Shown here one piece after another: positions 54,695 to 64,000 of a stretch of 64,000 nucleotides of DNA. The first letter of the stretch is position 1. The number at the start of each line of letters is the position of its first letter. Below the pieces are notes generated by a model. The model ran no database searches and was not told the DNA's origin. It worked only from the letters and a program-made list of their open reading frames with translations. The DNA lies in NCBI RefSeq assembly GCF_031501865.1, contig NZ_JARRCW010000001.1:2067001-2131000 (forward strand), written 5' to 3'. This stretch comes from Pseudovibrio sp. M1P-2-3 (GTDB taxonomy: Bacteria > Pseudomonadota > Alphaproteobacteria > Rhizobiales > Stappiaceae). Both the position numbers and the translations under genes were made by a program.

Positions 54695-54830
54695 AGGTAA
54701 AATCTTTGGGACTACCTGCTGCCTCGTCAAAGCGTGATGAGCATTATCCATATAGTTCAACGAAATGCCGCATTAACGTTATAGTTTGATTGGTGTGGAG
54801 GAAAGATAACAAATATAGAATAGTTTCAGG
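54672..54830 (+). repeat. Direct repeats in the NRPS upstream region
   Basis: CATTATCCATATAG occurs at 54672-54685 and 54742-54755 (70 bp apart, about seven helical turns). TATAGAATAATGTCAGG (54681-54697) recurs as TATAGAATAGTTTCAGG (54814-54830). Together with the dyad they make a repeated-site array between the IS3-B end and the NRPS start codon. Confidence 0.65.
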
Positions 54831-54881
54831 ATAACTAGCTGCAGTTGGTGGGGCTTCTCATTTTTTGTAAAGAGTGCCCTG

Positions 54882-57800
54882 ATGAATGTACATTCGTTTT
54901 CGCTGGAAACCTTATCTCACTTGCTAGAAGTACGTGCACAAGAGGGACCGGACCAGCTTGCGTTTCGGTTCTCTCGGTTTCAAGGAGAAGAGGAAGTCCT
55001 CGCTACAGAACTGTCCTATGGGCAATTGTGGCAACAGGCTCGGGTGGTTGGCGCATTGCTGTCCCGGCGATTGGCTCAAGGAGATCGGGCCATCGTGGTG
55101 TGCCCCCCGGGTCTGGATTACATCATCGCTTTTTTTGCCTGTCAGCTGGCCGGTATCATTGCCGTTCCGGCCGCTCCGCCGTGTAACGTCAAATATGTAG
55201 AGCGGCTGGAAGCAGTAATCTCAGATGCCGAGGCCCGATGTGTATTGTGTCAATACGAGCAGTTGGACAGCCTAAGGCCCTGGGAACAGGCTGACCCTGC
55301 ACTGTTCTGCCTCGCCATTAACGATAGCGAGCTAGAAGAATGGAAAGACTGGCAGCCTGTCAAGTACAATCCTAGTTCCATCTCTTATCTGCAATACCCA
55401 TATGGTACTACAGGCCAGCTCAGAGGAGTGATAGCGACCCATCTACAGATATTAAAGAACTTGAGATATATTCAGGAGCTAATAACTAGTGGATACGGGT
55501 GGGCAGATGAGATAGTAGAGGGCATGTGCAGCTGGTTGCCCCCGTTTCATAATCTGGGGCTCATTGGCACCATCTTGCTGCCGCTGTATCTGGGGTGTCC
55601 GGCCAACCTGATGGCTCCACAGAGCTTCATACAGCGCCCCAAGCGCTGGCTGTATTTGATTAGCCAGACCCGTTCTACACTCACCGTGGCACCCGCCTAC
55701 GCCTATCAATTGTGCTGTGATGAGCTCCAGAAGGAACAGCGGGCAGGCATTGAGTTGTCCAGCCTAAGATTTGCATTAGTCGGTATAGAACCGATACAGC
55801 CGGCGACACTCGAGGCGTTTGTCCGTACTTTTGCGGATCATGGCTTTCAAGCATCAGCATTTTGTTCTGCCTATGGGGTTGTAGAAGCTGGGGGGCTGGC
55901 CACTGCACGGCAACCGTGGCCACTGGATAATGCGGACAGCAAAGAAAGGGCAGGTCTTATTCATAGATCTTCCGGAGCTTTGGTTGCTCAATTAGCAACG
56001 GCTCAGGTTGGGGAGCGGGCCGTGATTTCGGTTGGGCAGGTGGTAAATACACAGCAGATCCTCATTGTCGACCCGCAGACCTGCGAGCAACAGCAGGAGG
56101 GAACTGCGGGCGAGGTCTGGCTCAGCAACCCATCCACTGCCAGCGGCTATTGGCGTAAGGCAGAACTGACCCAGCGAGTGTTTAGGGCACAGGTTCACGG
56201 AGAGAATAGCGGGCAGACATGGCTGCGCACCGGTGATCTGGGGGTGCTGCAGGAGGGCGTCCTGTATGTGCTGGGTCGGCTGAAGGACTGGGTGAGCTTC
56301 TGCGGCCAGACTTACTGTGTGGTAGATCTGGAGCCTTGGAGAGCTAATAGGGGGTCTCTTGTTGACAATGAGGACCGCTGCTTCGACACGGAGCGGTTCA
56401 CGTTTTGCATGATTGGGCAGGCCTCTCAGCATGCAATTCCCCTTACACCATGCGAAAGCCGTGGTGAGCAACCCTTGTCTACTCAGCAAGAGAACCTGTT
56501 GTTTTTAAACTCAACGTGCACTGGCGGTTCTGGGCACAACAGCAGGGCAACAACTTTCGTACTCCGTGATGCTGTAGTGATAGAAGCACTGCAGCAAGCA
56601 TTGGTCCGATTAGTTGAGCGCCATACGTGCCTGCGTAGCGCTTTAAATGTGCAGGCGGGAAAGTATATGCAGATGATCGGGGAAGTCCCACAATCCGCAC
56701 TTTCTTTTAATTTTGAAGACCTCTCCAATGTGGGTGGGCAAGCCTTTTGCGAGCGGGCTAACGCTGTTCAACAGAGTATGTTTGATCATGAGCTAGGGAG
56801 TACCTTGCAGGCTCATCTGCTGCAACAAAAGCAAGACCGTATGTTGCTATTTTTAGCAGGGCCACTGGCGCTTTATGACAACTGGAGCTGCCGTTTATTG
56901 CTTGAAGACCTCAGTCGCCTTTATACGCAGGAGGTTGTGGGAACGCCAGTAGATCTTGCGGTCTTGCCACTGAGTTATGTTGACTATGCAGTTTGGCAGC
57001 AGGAGCTGCTTTCTTCCTCCCCTATGGTGGAGGGCGTGCAATGGTGGAGACAAGAGCTGTCTGGAGCACCGGGCGCGATCCCCTTACCCTATGACCATCC
57101 AAAGCCAATACAGTGGGACCTTTCCATTGGCTCGGTTGGCTTTAGTATTCCTGCTTCGAGTGTGCAGCAGCTGAAAGCGTTGGCCGAAGAACACGGTGCC
57201 AGCTTGTTTATGGTGCTGGAGACTGCTTTTGCCAGCTTGCTTTCACGTTTCGGTGCTGGTGAGGACGTGGTGATTGGGACTGGGGTGTCAGGGCGGTGTC
57301 GGCCAGAATTGACGCAGATGACGGGATGTTTCGAGAAGTACCTTCTCCTTCGTAACTCAATGGATCTTTCCCGCTCCTTTGCAGAGCAACTGCAGCACTC
57401 GAAACAAATGATTTATGGAGCTTTTGCTCATGAAACTTTGCCCTTTACGCAGGTCTTCGAGGGGCTGGAGCAATGGCAGAGCAACAGACAGTCCCCAGCG
57501 ATCCAGATATGGCTGTTCTGGCAAGATTGGCTTGAAAGCCCCCATCAGACCACTTTGCGCACCAAATGGGCTGTCATGCAAAATAGTGAGACAGCTTATC
57601 CTGTTCCGTTTGAGTTGGCCCTGTTTTTACGTCACTCCGGAGAGGGCTTACACGCAGAGCTGCGCTTTTCAAAACTGCTTTTTGAAGAGGCAACGGTACA
57701 CCGACTTCAGAAAGCGTTTGTCCACTTACTGAAAGGGGTAGGGCGTACGCCGGACACACGCCTGCATGATTTAGTGCTTCTGGGAGCTCAGGAATACAAA

Positions 57801-60800
57801 CAATTGCTGCACGGCTTCAATAACACAGAGGTTGAGTATCCCACGGATGCAACGGTGGTGGATTTATTTGAGGCGCAGGCCCGCCAGCAGCCTGAAGCTG
57901 TTGCTGTGATCGAAGGCGACAATAAGCTCAGTTATGGCGAGTTGGATGCCACTTCCAACCGTCTGGCCCGCTACTTGATCACCCAAGGCGTGGGACCTGA
58001 GCAGGTGATCGGGGTATGTCTGGAACGCTCCGCCCAGCTGATTATCTCCTTGCTGGCCATTTGGAAGGCAGGTGGTGCCTATTTACCGTTGGATCCAGAC
58101 TACCCGCAGCAACGTTTGACCTTCATGTTGAAAGATGCCGACGCAAGAGTGGTCCTCACACAAAGCAATGTCGTAGAGGCTGGTACTTTTAGAGATTCAC
58201 AAGACGAGCTTTTCCTAATTGTTCTAGATAGACCGGCTCAGCAGCAGGAATTGGTGAGTGTTAGTAGCGAATCGCTTACCGCTGCTTTGTCCCATTGCTC
58301 ATCCAGATCCCGCACTCTGGCCTATGTGATCTACACGTCCGGCTCCACCGGCGCCCCAAAAGGGGTGATGGTGACACATGAAGGGATCATGAACCGCCTA
58401 AGGTGGGTTCAGGCAATAGTTCCTCTGGGTCCGGAAGATGTACTTTTGCAAAAGACACCATTTACATTTGATGTGTCAGTAGGCGAGTTGTTTTGGTGGG
58501 CTTGTCATGGGGCAAGTGTAGTGATGTTGTCTCCTAAGGCCCATCGGGAGATTTCGGTAATCTGTCAGACTATAACGGATCACAAAGTCAGTGTTGTGCA
58601 TTTTGTGCCAAGCATGTTTGATCCCTATTTGGCATATATGGAGGGTGGTGAGGAGGGGGCGAGCCTGACTTCAGTAAGGACTGTCTTTACAAGTGGTGAA
58701 GCCTTAAAAGCTAGTTCGGTGATGCGCTTCCACACCTTAACTTCCAAGATCGACAGTAAAGTCTGTTTGATCAACTTGTATGGACCGACAGAGGCAACTG
58801 TTGAAGTAACCGCTTATCTGACCACAGATGCCGAGGATGTGGTGCCTATTGGTGCTCCTGCGGCTAATACACAGGCCTATGTTGTCGACGGGCGGCTGGA
58901 GCCTGTTCCGATAGGAGTTTCAGGTGAACTGCTCATTGGCGGGTTACAGGTGAGCCGGGGCTATTTGGGGCGCTTTGGTTTAACCGCCGAAAAGTTCATT
59001 GCTGATCCGTTTTCCGGAAAAGCAGGCGGGCGGCTGTACCGTACAGGCGATATGGCCCGCTGGCGATCTGATGGAACACTGGAGTATCTGGGGCGTATCG
59101 ATACACAAGTAAAAATCCGCGGTATGCGGGTGGAGCTAGGGGAGATTGAGGCAGCCCTTCAAACGCAACAGGGCATTGCTCTGGCGGTAGTGGAGGCAAG
59201 CACGCAACATAGCCTACAGACCCAACTTGTAGCCTATGTGGTTCCCGAACAGATTTCAAAGAATAGCAGTCTTGTTCCCCAAAAGGTTGCCACCCCACTG
59301 ACTGCCGAGGCGCTGGACATCAAAGAGCTTATTAGCCTGACAGACCTTCGTGGCTCTCTCAGGCAAATCCTGCCAGAACATATGGTTCCGGCCTACTATG
59401 TGGCAATTTCACACCTGCCGGTTACTTCATCAGGTAAACTGGACCGGAAGGCGCTTCCCCGTGTTGCAGCTACTACTGCCCAAGCTGCTTATGTTTCACC
59501 CCGTACACAGGAAGAGACACTCATCTGCCAGATTATGCGTGATGTGATTGTTCATGATCGTCATACACTGGAGAAGGTTGGAATTGATGATAATTTCTTT
59601 GATATTGGCGGTCACTCAATCTTTGCGGCCCAATTTGCCATGCGACTGGAAAAGGCCTTGGGGCGACATGTTCCAATCCGCCTAGTGTTCCAAAGTCCTA
59701 CGGCGCGCCTGTTGGCTGTTCGTCTGGAAGAGACTTTTGAACGCCTGCTTCCTCCGGTTACGCCGGTCGACCGTACCCAGCCCATCCCGGCGTCTTTTGA
59801 ACAACAGCGTATGTGGCTGGCCAATGCCCGCTTTGAGGGTAAACCGGTATATAATGAGGGCCTGCCACTGGTGTTCAAGGGGGAGGTCAATACAGAGGCT
59901 CTGCTTCAGGCGGTGCAGGGGATACTTGATCGCTACGAGGTGCTACGTACCCGCCTTGTCAACCACGACGGCCATTTGTGGCAAGAGATCGACCCGCCTG
60001 CCAGTCTGGCGTCCCGCTTCGAGGACTGGTCGGATCGAAAAAAAAGCCCGCAGGCGCTGCTTTCAGATGCGGAGTATAAATGTGCTCAGCTGCTGGCAGC
60101 TCCTTATGATCTGAGCCGCGAGTATCCATGTCGATCCCTTGTTGTGAAGATCTGTGCCAATCTTCATGTTTGGTGTTTTGCAAACCACCACAGTGTGGGC
60201 GATAACTGGGCTCTCAATCATGTGATGCCTGCGGACTTTTCCAAACTGTATCATGCTGCAGTGCTGGGTGAGGCTGCGCAGTTACCAGACAGGGAGCTGC
60301 AGTATGCAGACTATGCCGCATGGCAACGTTCTCAAGCTCTAGCCCCTGTACTGACCAAAGAACTGAGCTGGTGGGCAAAGACCCTTGCAGGAGCGCCTGA
60401 AGCTCTTGAGTTGCCTTTTGACCGGGCGCCGCTGGTAACACGCACCCATATTGGCGGTAGTCTTGTTTTGGAAGGTCTGAGCCCTACACATTGGCGTGAC
60501 ATCGAGACTTACGCGGTCCATCAGGAAGGCTCCCCCTTTATGGTGTTTGTGGCTGCCCTGTGGGGGCTTTTATCCCAACTGTGCCAGAGCAATGATATCG
60601 TAATCGGGGCTCCGCATGTAATGAAACCGGATACCGCTTTGTGGGATGAGTTTGGTTATTTTGGCAATACACTTGCCCTGCGCAATCAAGTTGACGGGGC
60701 AGCAAACTTTACCGAGCTGTTTGCACAGGCAAAAGCGTGTGTCCGTGCAGCCTTTACCCATCAATATGTCCCTTTTGAGGAGGTCGTATCCGCATGTGCA

Positions 60801-63800
60801 AGCGCGCCTTCGAATACCTCTCCGCTTTTTCAGGTTCTAGTGGTGATGCATGCCTATGAAGAAGAAGGAGCCATATACTTTGATGGTCTAGATGTGGAAA
60901 TGATGGAAGCGGCGCTACCGGCAGTGGCCAAGTATGATCTAGTCATTGATATTGCTCCAGGGTCCTCAGGGGTTGGCTTTTGTTTGCGCTACGCGACAGA
61001 TGTATTTGACAAGGCCACAGTCGACCGAATTGGGGCTATGTTACAGCGTTTTTTATTAGGGGCGTTAAGCGCCCCGCAAACGCCCATCGCCTTTCTTCCG
61101 CTGTTAGATTTGGCAGAGCAGGATCAACTGTTGCACGGTTTCAATGATACCGCTGTCAGTTATCCGGAAGACCAAACAGTTGTGGACCTGTTTGAGGCGC
61201 AGGCCCGCCAGCAGCCTGAGGCGGTTGCAGTGATAGAAGGCGACAATGAGCTGAGCTATGGCGAGTTGGATGCTGCGTCCAACCGTCTGGCCCGCTACCT
61301 GGTTGCTCAAGGAGTGGGACCGGAGCAGGTGGTGGGAGTATGCTTGGAGCGCTCCAATTTGTTGGTCATTGTCTTGTTGGCCATCTGGAAGGCAGGCGGG
61401 GCCTATTTGCTGTTAGATCCGGACTACCCTCAAGAGCGCCTCACCTTTATGCTGAGGGATGCAGACATTAAAGTACTGGTAAGCACAGGTGAGTTTGTAG
61501 TAAACCCTACCGGTGGTTCAGCCTCCTTCGGCACAATCTTGTATAATGTACCGTCTACCCTTGAACACATCGAAAGCTATTCATCCTCTACCTTAAATAC
61601 ATGTAAGTATTCCCAGCCCATTCACCGGCATAGTTTAGCTTATATCCTATATACATCTGGTACTACAGGCCAGCCAAAAGGTGTTTCACTTGAACTCTTA
61701 AGTGTTACAAATTTTATCAGGGCGTGCCAGAAAGACTGTGGTCTTACCCCACAAGATCGCGTTCTATTTTCTTCAAGTCTATCATTTGATGTGACTATTG
61801 AGCAGGTTTTCCTACCGCTTTGCCATGGGGCTTCTATTATCATCTTAGATCCTAAAGAACTGGTGGACGCCAAACAACTAGAGCATATCTGCAAGCGTTA
61901 TAAACCAAGTTTCATCCATGCCACACCAAGTCTGTGGTATTCCATGAAAGAAGCTGGCTTGCAGGCCAAAGAGCTCACTTGTGTAGTTAGTGGGGGAGAG
62001 GCGCTTGGATCTGACCTTGCGCACTATTTGACTGAATTGGCTCCCACGGCATGGAACACATATGGGCCAACTGAATGTACTGTTACAGTCACTACCAGTC
62101 GACTGACTTCAGAATATAGCAACTCCATCGGAGTTCCGGCACAAAATGTACAAGCCTTTGTGGTGGACCCATGGGGGCAGCCGGTCCCGATTGGAGTTTC
62201 TGGTGAACTGTTGATTGGCGGGGTTCAGGTGAGCCGCGGCTACCTAAGGCGTTCCGGTTTAACTGCTGAGAAGTTCATTGCCGATCCGTTTTCGGGCAAG
62301 AAAGGTGCACGCCTCTATCGTACCGGGGACTTGGCTCGCTGGCGATCTGATGGCACGCTGGAGTATCTGGGCCGCATCGATACTCAGGTCAAAATCCGCG
62401 GCATGCGGGTGGAGCTGGGTGAGATTGAGGCGGCGCTGCAAGCGCAAGCGGGCATTGTTCAGGCTGTTGTTGTGGCACGCAGTTTTGAAGGGACCTCAAG
62501 AGAGGATGTTTCTCTCGTGGCCTATGTGGTGCCGCAAGGTAGGACGGAAGATCTGGTGGCCTGTGCGCTTGACCATTCAGTTGAGAGTGATGGCGGCGCT
62601 AAGACAGACCAGCAGGCCATGCACATCTTGCGGCTGGAAGGGGTGCTGGATGTGGCGCAGGTGCGCTCGTGTCTGGCCTCTATCTTGCCCCGCCATATGA
62701 TCCCTTCCCAGTTTGTCGGGTTGTCGTGCCTGCCACTCACGCCGTCAGGAAAAGTAGACCGCAAAGCCCTGCCGGATGTAGCGGGAACAACCGTTCAAGT
62801 GGGCTATGTGGCGCCGCGAACCCAGCATGAAGAGCTGATCTGCCAGATCATGCGCGATGTGATTGCCCATGATCGCCGTTCTCTGGAGCGGGTGGGACTT
62901 GATGATAACTTCTTCGAGATCGGGGGCCATTCTATTTTTGCCGCCCAGTTGGCGCTGCGGCTGGAAAAAGCCCTTGGTATGCACGTGCCGGTGCGCCTTG
63001 TGTTTGAAAGCCCCAGTGCCCGCCAGCTGGCTACACGGCTTGAGGAGCGTTTTGACAAGCCGTTGCCAGCTGTGGAGCCGGTGGATCGCAAGGCGCCCAT
63101 TCCCGCCTCGTTCGAGCAAGAGCGCATGTGGCTGGCCAATGCCCGCTTTGAGGGGCAGCCAGTCTACAATGAAGGCATGCCGCTGATCCTGCGCGGGGCT
63201 GTGGACACACCGGCCCTTCGTCAGGCGGTGCAAGGGGTGTTGGAGCGCTATGAGGTGCTGCGTACTCGGCTGGTCAGCCGCGATACCGGCCTGTGGCAGG
63301 AGATTGATCCGCCCGAAAGCCTGCAGAACGTGTTTGAGGATTGGTCACAAGAGGGGCAGCCATTGGAGGCGTTGCAGGAGCGGGCACAGCAGCGCGGTGC
63401 CCGGCTGCTCGCCGCCGCCTATGATCTGAGTACTGATCACCCCTGTCGCTCGCTGGTGCTCAAGCTCTCGCCAACCGTTCATGTGTGGTGTCTGGCCACC
63501 CACCACAGTGTGGGGGACAATTGGTCGCTCAGCCATGTGCTGCCCGCCGATTTTGCCGCGCTTTATGAGGCAGCCACAGAGGGACGTCCGGTAGCTTTGC
63601 CTCCCTTACCGCTGCACTATGCAGACTATGCCGCCTGGCAGCGGTCCGAGGCGATGGCGTCGGTATTGGCTGAAGAGCTGCAGTGGTGGCAACAGACCCT
63701 GTCTGGCATACCACAAGCGTTGGACTTGCCGTTTGATCGGCCGCGGCCGCAGCAGCGCAGCTTTGCCGGACGCCGGATTATCACACCGGGACTGGACCCG

Positions 63801-64000
63801 GACCAGTGGCGGCAAGTGGAGGCGTTTGCCGCCCGTCATGAAGCCACGCCATTTATGGTGTTTGTGGCAGCGCTTTCCAGCTTTCTTGCCCGGGTCTGTG
63901 GTAATCAGAACATTGTTCTGGGCACGCCGCATGTGATGAAGCCCGATGCGGCCTTGTGGCCCGAGTTTGGCTACTTTGGTAATACATTAGCCCTGCGCCT
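54882..64000 (+). CDS. Nonribosomal peptide synthetase, FAAL-C-A-T-C-A-T-C..., runs past window end
   Basis: ATG at 54882 opens a frame with no stop to the window edge (>3,039 residues). Order: FAAL-like adenylating domain (1-~500; WLPPFHNLGLIG, but the loop reads PYGTTGQLRG and the C-terminal subdomain is cut after GRLKDW); C1 (~536-966) lacking HHxxxDG (reads PLALYDNW); A1 (~986-1,526; YTSGSTGAPKG, YGPTEAT, YRTGD, KIRGMRVELGEIE, SGKLDRKAL); T1 (DNFFDIGGHSIFA, ~1,575); C2 (NHHSVGDNW); A2 (~2,100-2,632; YTSGTTGQPKG, YGPTECT); T2 (DNFFEIGGHSIFA); C3 (THHSVGDNW), incomplete. No ACP lies between FAAL and C1. No epimerisation, cyclisation or thioesterase domain is in the visible part. The product would be a lipopeptide if the loading part works. 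By my reading the A1 pocket (D-V-G-H-F-S-L-V-E) resembles serine codes at most positions; A2 (D-V-E-H-V-G-T-V-T) is unassigned. Start region: no strong Shine-Dalgarno. Confidence 0.92.
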   Translation, partial: MNVHSFSLETLSHLLEVRAQEGPDQLAFRFSRFQGEEEVLATELSYGQLWQQARVVGALLSRRLAQGDRAIVVCPPGLDYIIAFFACQLAGIIAVPAAPPCNVKYVERLEAVISDAEARCVLCQYEQLDSLRPWEQADPALFCLAINDSELEEWKDWQPVKYNPSSISYLQYPYGTTGQLRGVIATHLQILKNLRYIQELITSGYGWADEIVEGMCSWLPPFHNLGLIGTILLPLYLGCPANLMAPQSFIQRPKRWLYLISQTRSTLTVAPAYAYQLCCDELQKEQRAGIELSSLRFALVGIEPIQPATLEAFVRTFADHGFQASAFCSAYGVVEAGGLATARQPWPLDNADSKERAGLIHRSSGALVAQLATAQVGERAVISVGQVVNTQQILIVDPQTCEQQQEGTAGEVWLSNPSTASGYWRKAELTQRVFRAQVHGENSGQTWLRTGDLGVLQEGVLYVLGRLKDWVSFCGQTYCVVDLEPWRANRGSLVDNEDRCFDTERFTFCMIGQASQHAIPLTPCESRGEQPLSTQQENLLFLNSTCTGGSGHNSRATTFVLRDAVVIEALQQALVRLVERHTCLRSALNVQAGKYMQMIGEVPQSALSFNFEDLSNVGGQAFCERANAVQQSMFDHELGSTLQAHLLQQKQDRMLLFLAGPLALYDNWSCRLLLEDLSRLYTQEVVGTPVDLAVLPLSYVDYAVWQQELLSSSPMVEGVQWWRQELSGAPGAIPLPYDHPKPIQWDLSIGSVGFSIPASSVQQLKALAEEHGASLFMVLETAFASLLSRFGAGEDVVIGTGVSGRCRPELTQMTGCFEKYLLLRNSMDLSRSFAEQLQHSKQMIYGAFAHETLPFTQVFEGLEQWQSNRQSPAIQIWLFWQDWLESPHQTTLRTKWAVMQNSETAYPVPFELALFLRHSGEGLHAELRFSKLLFEEATVHRLQKAFVHLLKGVGRTPDTRLHDLVLLGAQEYKQLLHGFNNTEVEYPTDATVVDLFEAQARQQPEAVAVIEGDNKLSYGELDATSNRLARYLITQGVGPEQVIGVCLERSAQLIISLLAIWKAGGAYLPLDPDYPQQRLTFMLKDADARVVLTQSNVVEAGTFRDSQDELFLIVLDRPAQQQELVSVSSESLTAALSHCSSRSRTLAYVIYTSGSTGAPKGVMVTHEGIMNRLRWVQAIVPLGPEDVLLQKTPFTFDVSVGELFWWACHGASVVMLSPKAHREISVICQTITDHKVSVVHFVPSMFDPYLAYMEGGEEGASLTSVRTVFTSGEALKASSVMRFHTLTSKIDSKVCLINLYGPTEATVEVTAYLTTDAEDVVPIGAPAANTQAYVVDGRLEPVPIGVSGELLIGGLQVSRGYLGRFGLTAEKFIADPFSGKAGGRLYRTGDMARWRSDGTLEYLGRIDTQVKIRGMRVELGEIEAALQTQQGIALAVVEASTQHSLQTQLVAYVVPEQISKNSSLVPQKVATPLTAEALDIKELISLTDLRGSLRQILPEHMVPAYYVAISHLPVTSSGKLDRKALPRVAATTAQAAYVSPRTQEETLICQIMRDVIVHDRHTLEKVGIDDNFFDIGGHSIFAAQFAMRLEKALGRHVPIRLVFQSPTARLLAVRLEETFERLLPPVTPVDRTQPIPASFEQQRMWLANARFEGKPVYNEGLPLVFKGEVNTEALLQAVQGILDRYEVLRTRLVNHDGHLWQEIDPPASLASRFEDWSDRKKSPQALLSDAEYKCAQLLAAPYDLSREYPCRSLVVKICANLHVWCFANHHSVGDNWALNHVMPADFSKLYHAAVLGEAAQLPDRELQYADYAAWQRSQALAPVLTKELSWWAKTLAGAPEALELPFDRAPLVTRTHIGGSLVLEGLSPTHWRDIETYAVHQEGSPFMVFVAALWGLLSQLCQSNDIVIGAPHVMKPDTALWDEFGYFGNTLALRNQVDGAANFTELFAQAKACVRAAFTHQYVPFEEVVSACASAPSNTSPLFQVLVVMHAYEEEGAIYFDGLDVEMMEAALPAVAKYDLVIDIAPGSSGVGFCLRYATDVFDKATVDRIGAMLQRFLLGALSAPQTPIAFLPLLDLAEQDQLLHGFNDTAVSYPEDQTVVDLFEAQARQQPEAVAVIEGDNELSYGELDAASNRLARYLVAQGVGPEQVVGVCLERSNLLVIVLLAIWKAGGAYLLLDPDYPQERLTFMLRDADIKVLVSTGEFVVNPTGGSASFGTILYNVPSTLEHIESYSSSTLNTCKYSQPIHRHSLAYILYTSGTTGQPKGVSLELLSVTNFIRACQKDCGLTPQDRVLFSSSLSFDVTIEQVFLPLCHGASIIILDPKELVDAKQLEHICKRYKPSFIHATPSLWYSMKEAGLQAKELTCVVSGGEALGSDLAHYLTELAPTAWNTYGPTECTVTVTTSRLTSEYSNSIGVPAQNVQAFVVDPWGQPVPIGVSGELLIGGVQVSRGYLRRSGLTAEKFIADPFSGKKGARLYRTGDLARWRSDGTLEYLGRIDTQVKIRGMRVELGEIEAALQAQAGIVQAVVVARSFEGTSREDVSLVAYVVPQGRTEDLVACALDHSVESDGGAKTDQQAMHILRLEGVLDVAQVRSCLASILPRHMIPSQFVGLSCLPLTPSGKVDRKALPDVAGTTVQVGYVAPRTQHEELICQIMRDVIAHDRRSLERVGLDDNFFEIGGHSIFAAQLALRLEKALGMHVPVRLVFESPSARQLATRLEERFDKPLPAVEPVDRKAPIPASFEQERMWLANARFEGQPVYNEGMPLILRGAVDTPALRQAVQGVLERYEVLRTRLVSRDTGLWQEIDPPESLQNVFEDWSQEGQPLEALQERAQQRGARLLAAAYDLSTDHPCRSLVLKLSPTVHVWCLATHHSVGDNWSLSHVLPADFAALYEAATEGRPVALPPLPLHYADYAAWQRSEAMASVLAEELQWWQQTLSGIPQALDLPFDRPRPQQRSFAGRRIITPGLDPDQWRQVEAFAARHEATPFMVFVAALSSFLARVCGNQNIVLGTPHVMKPDAALWPEFGYFGNTLALR

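Noticed and set aside
54845-55200. Plus-strand ORFs of 113 and 88 codons at the NRPS start
   Set aside because: They are out of frame with the FAAL motifs; the true frame starts at 54882 and stays open to the window end.

Overview
The window reads as an IS-rich accessory region of an alphaproteobacterium, most likely a marine, host- or surface-associated one. This rests on overall gene character: a TfuA/YcaO pair, a giant RTX adhesin, FAAL-type NRPS loading, and IS3, IS110, IS481, IS630, IS256 and IS5 relatives. A Pseudovibrio-like genome would fit, but no housekeeping marker or rRNA is present, so this stays a guess. No tRNA, rRNA or CRISPR array was seen.

Layout. 0-6.3 kb: the C-terminal end of a YcaO protein overlaps a TfuA-like gene (RiPP or thioamide-type peptide modification). 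It converges on an NmrA-like NAD(P)-binding gene, followed by a large Ser/Thr kinase-AAA ATPase-TPR regulator. 6.6-9.8 kb: a serine recombinase, a complete IS481 element with 6-bp target duplication, and an IS630 element whose transposase needs a -1 frameshift. 10.2-14.7 kb: a small accessory island with a tyrosine integrase, an orphan HlyC-type toxin acyltransferase, a secreted ankyrin-repeat protein and a Hint (intein/hedgehog-like) protein whose C-terminal part is broken and then cut by IS material. 14.7-15.7 kb: a chimeric IS3 remnant and a T10G11 homopolymer.

15.8-22.9 kb is the best-preserved metabolic unit: an AraC-type regulator and five co-directional genes (Baeyer-Villiger monooxygenase, HSL-type esterase, Mpo1/DUF962-like membrane protein, two Old Yellow Enzyme-family oxidoreductases). 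They would fit stepwise oxidation, ester cleavage and enone reduction of a cyclic or lipid-derived ketone. 23.2-29.3 kb is an IS graveyard: IS110, IS630, IS256, a second IS110, and two inverted copies of one IS3-family element.

29.5-50.4 kb is one gene for a 6,978-residue repeat protein with five or so RTX nonapeptides and a type I secretion-like C-terminus. It contains about nine near-identical 265-residue repeats in tandem and, partly overlapping these, a higher-order 949-residue duplication. No type I secretion genes lie in the window. 50.8-54.7 kb: an IS5 fragment cut by a decayed IS3 element, a cupin_8/JmjC-like oxygenase gene, and a decayed second copy of the IS3 type seen at 15 kb. From 54.88 kb to the end runs one open NRPS frame: truncated FAAL, degenerate C, A, T, C, A, T, C (incomplete). 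Its upstream region carries a perfect inverted repeat and direct repeats that look like operator sites.
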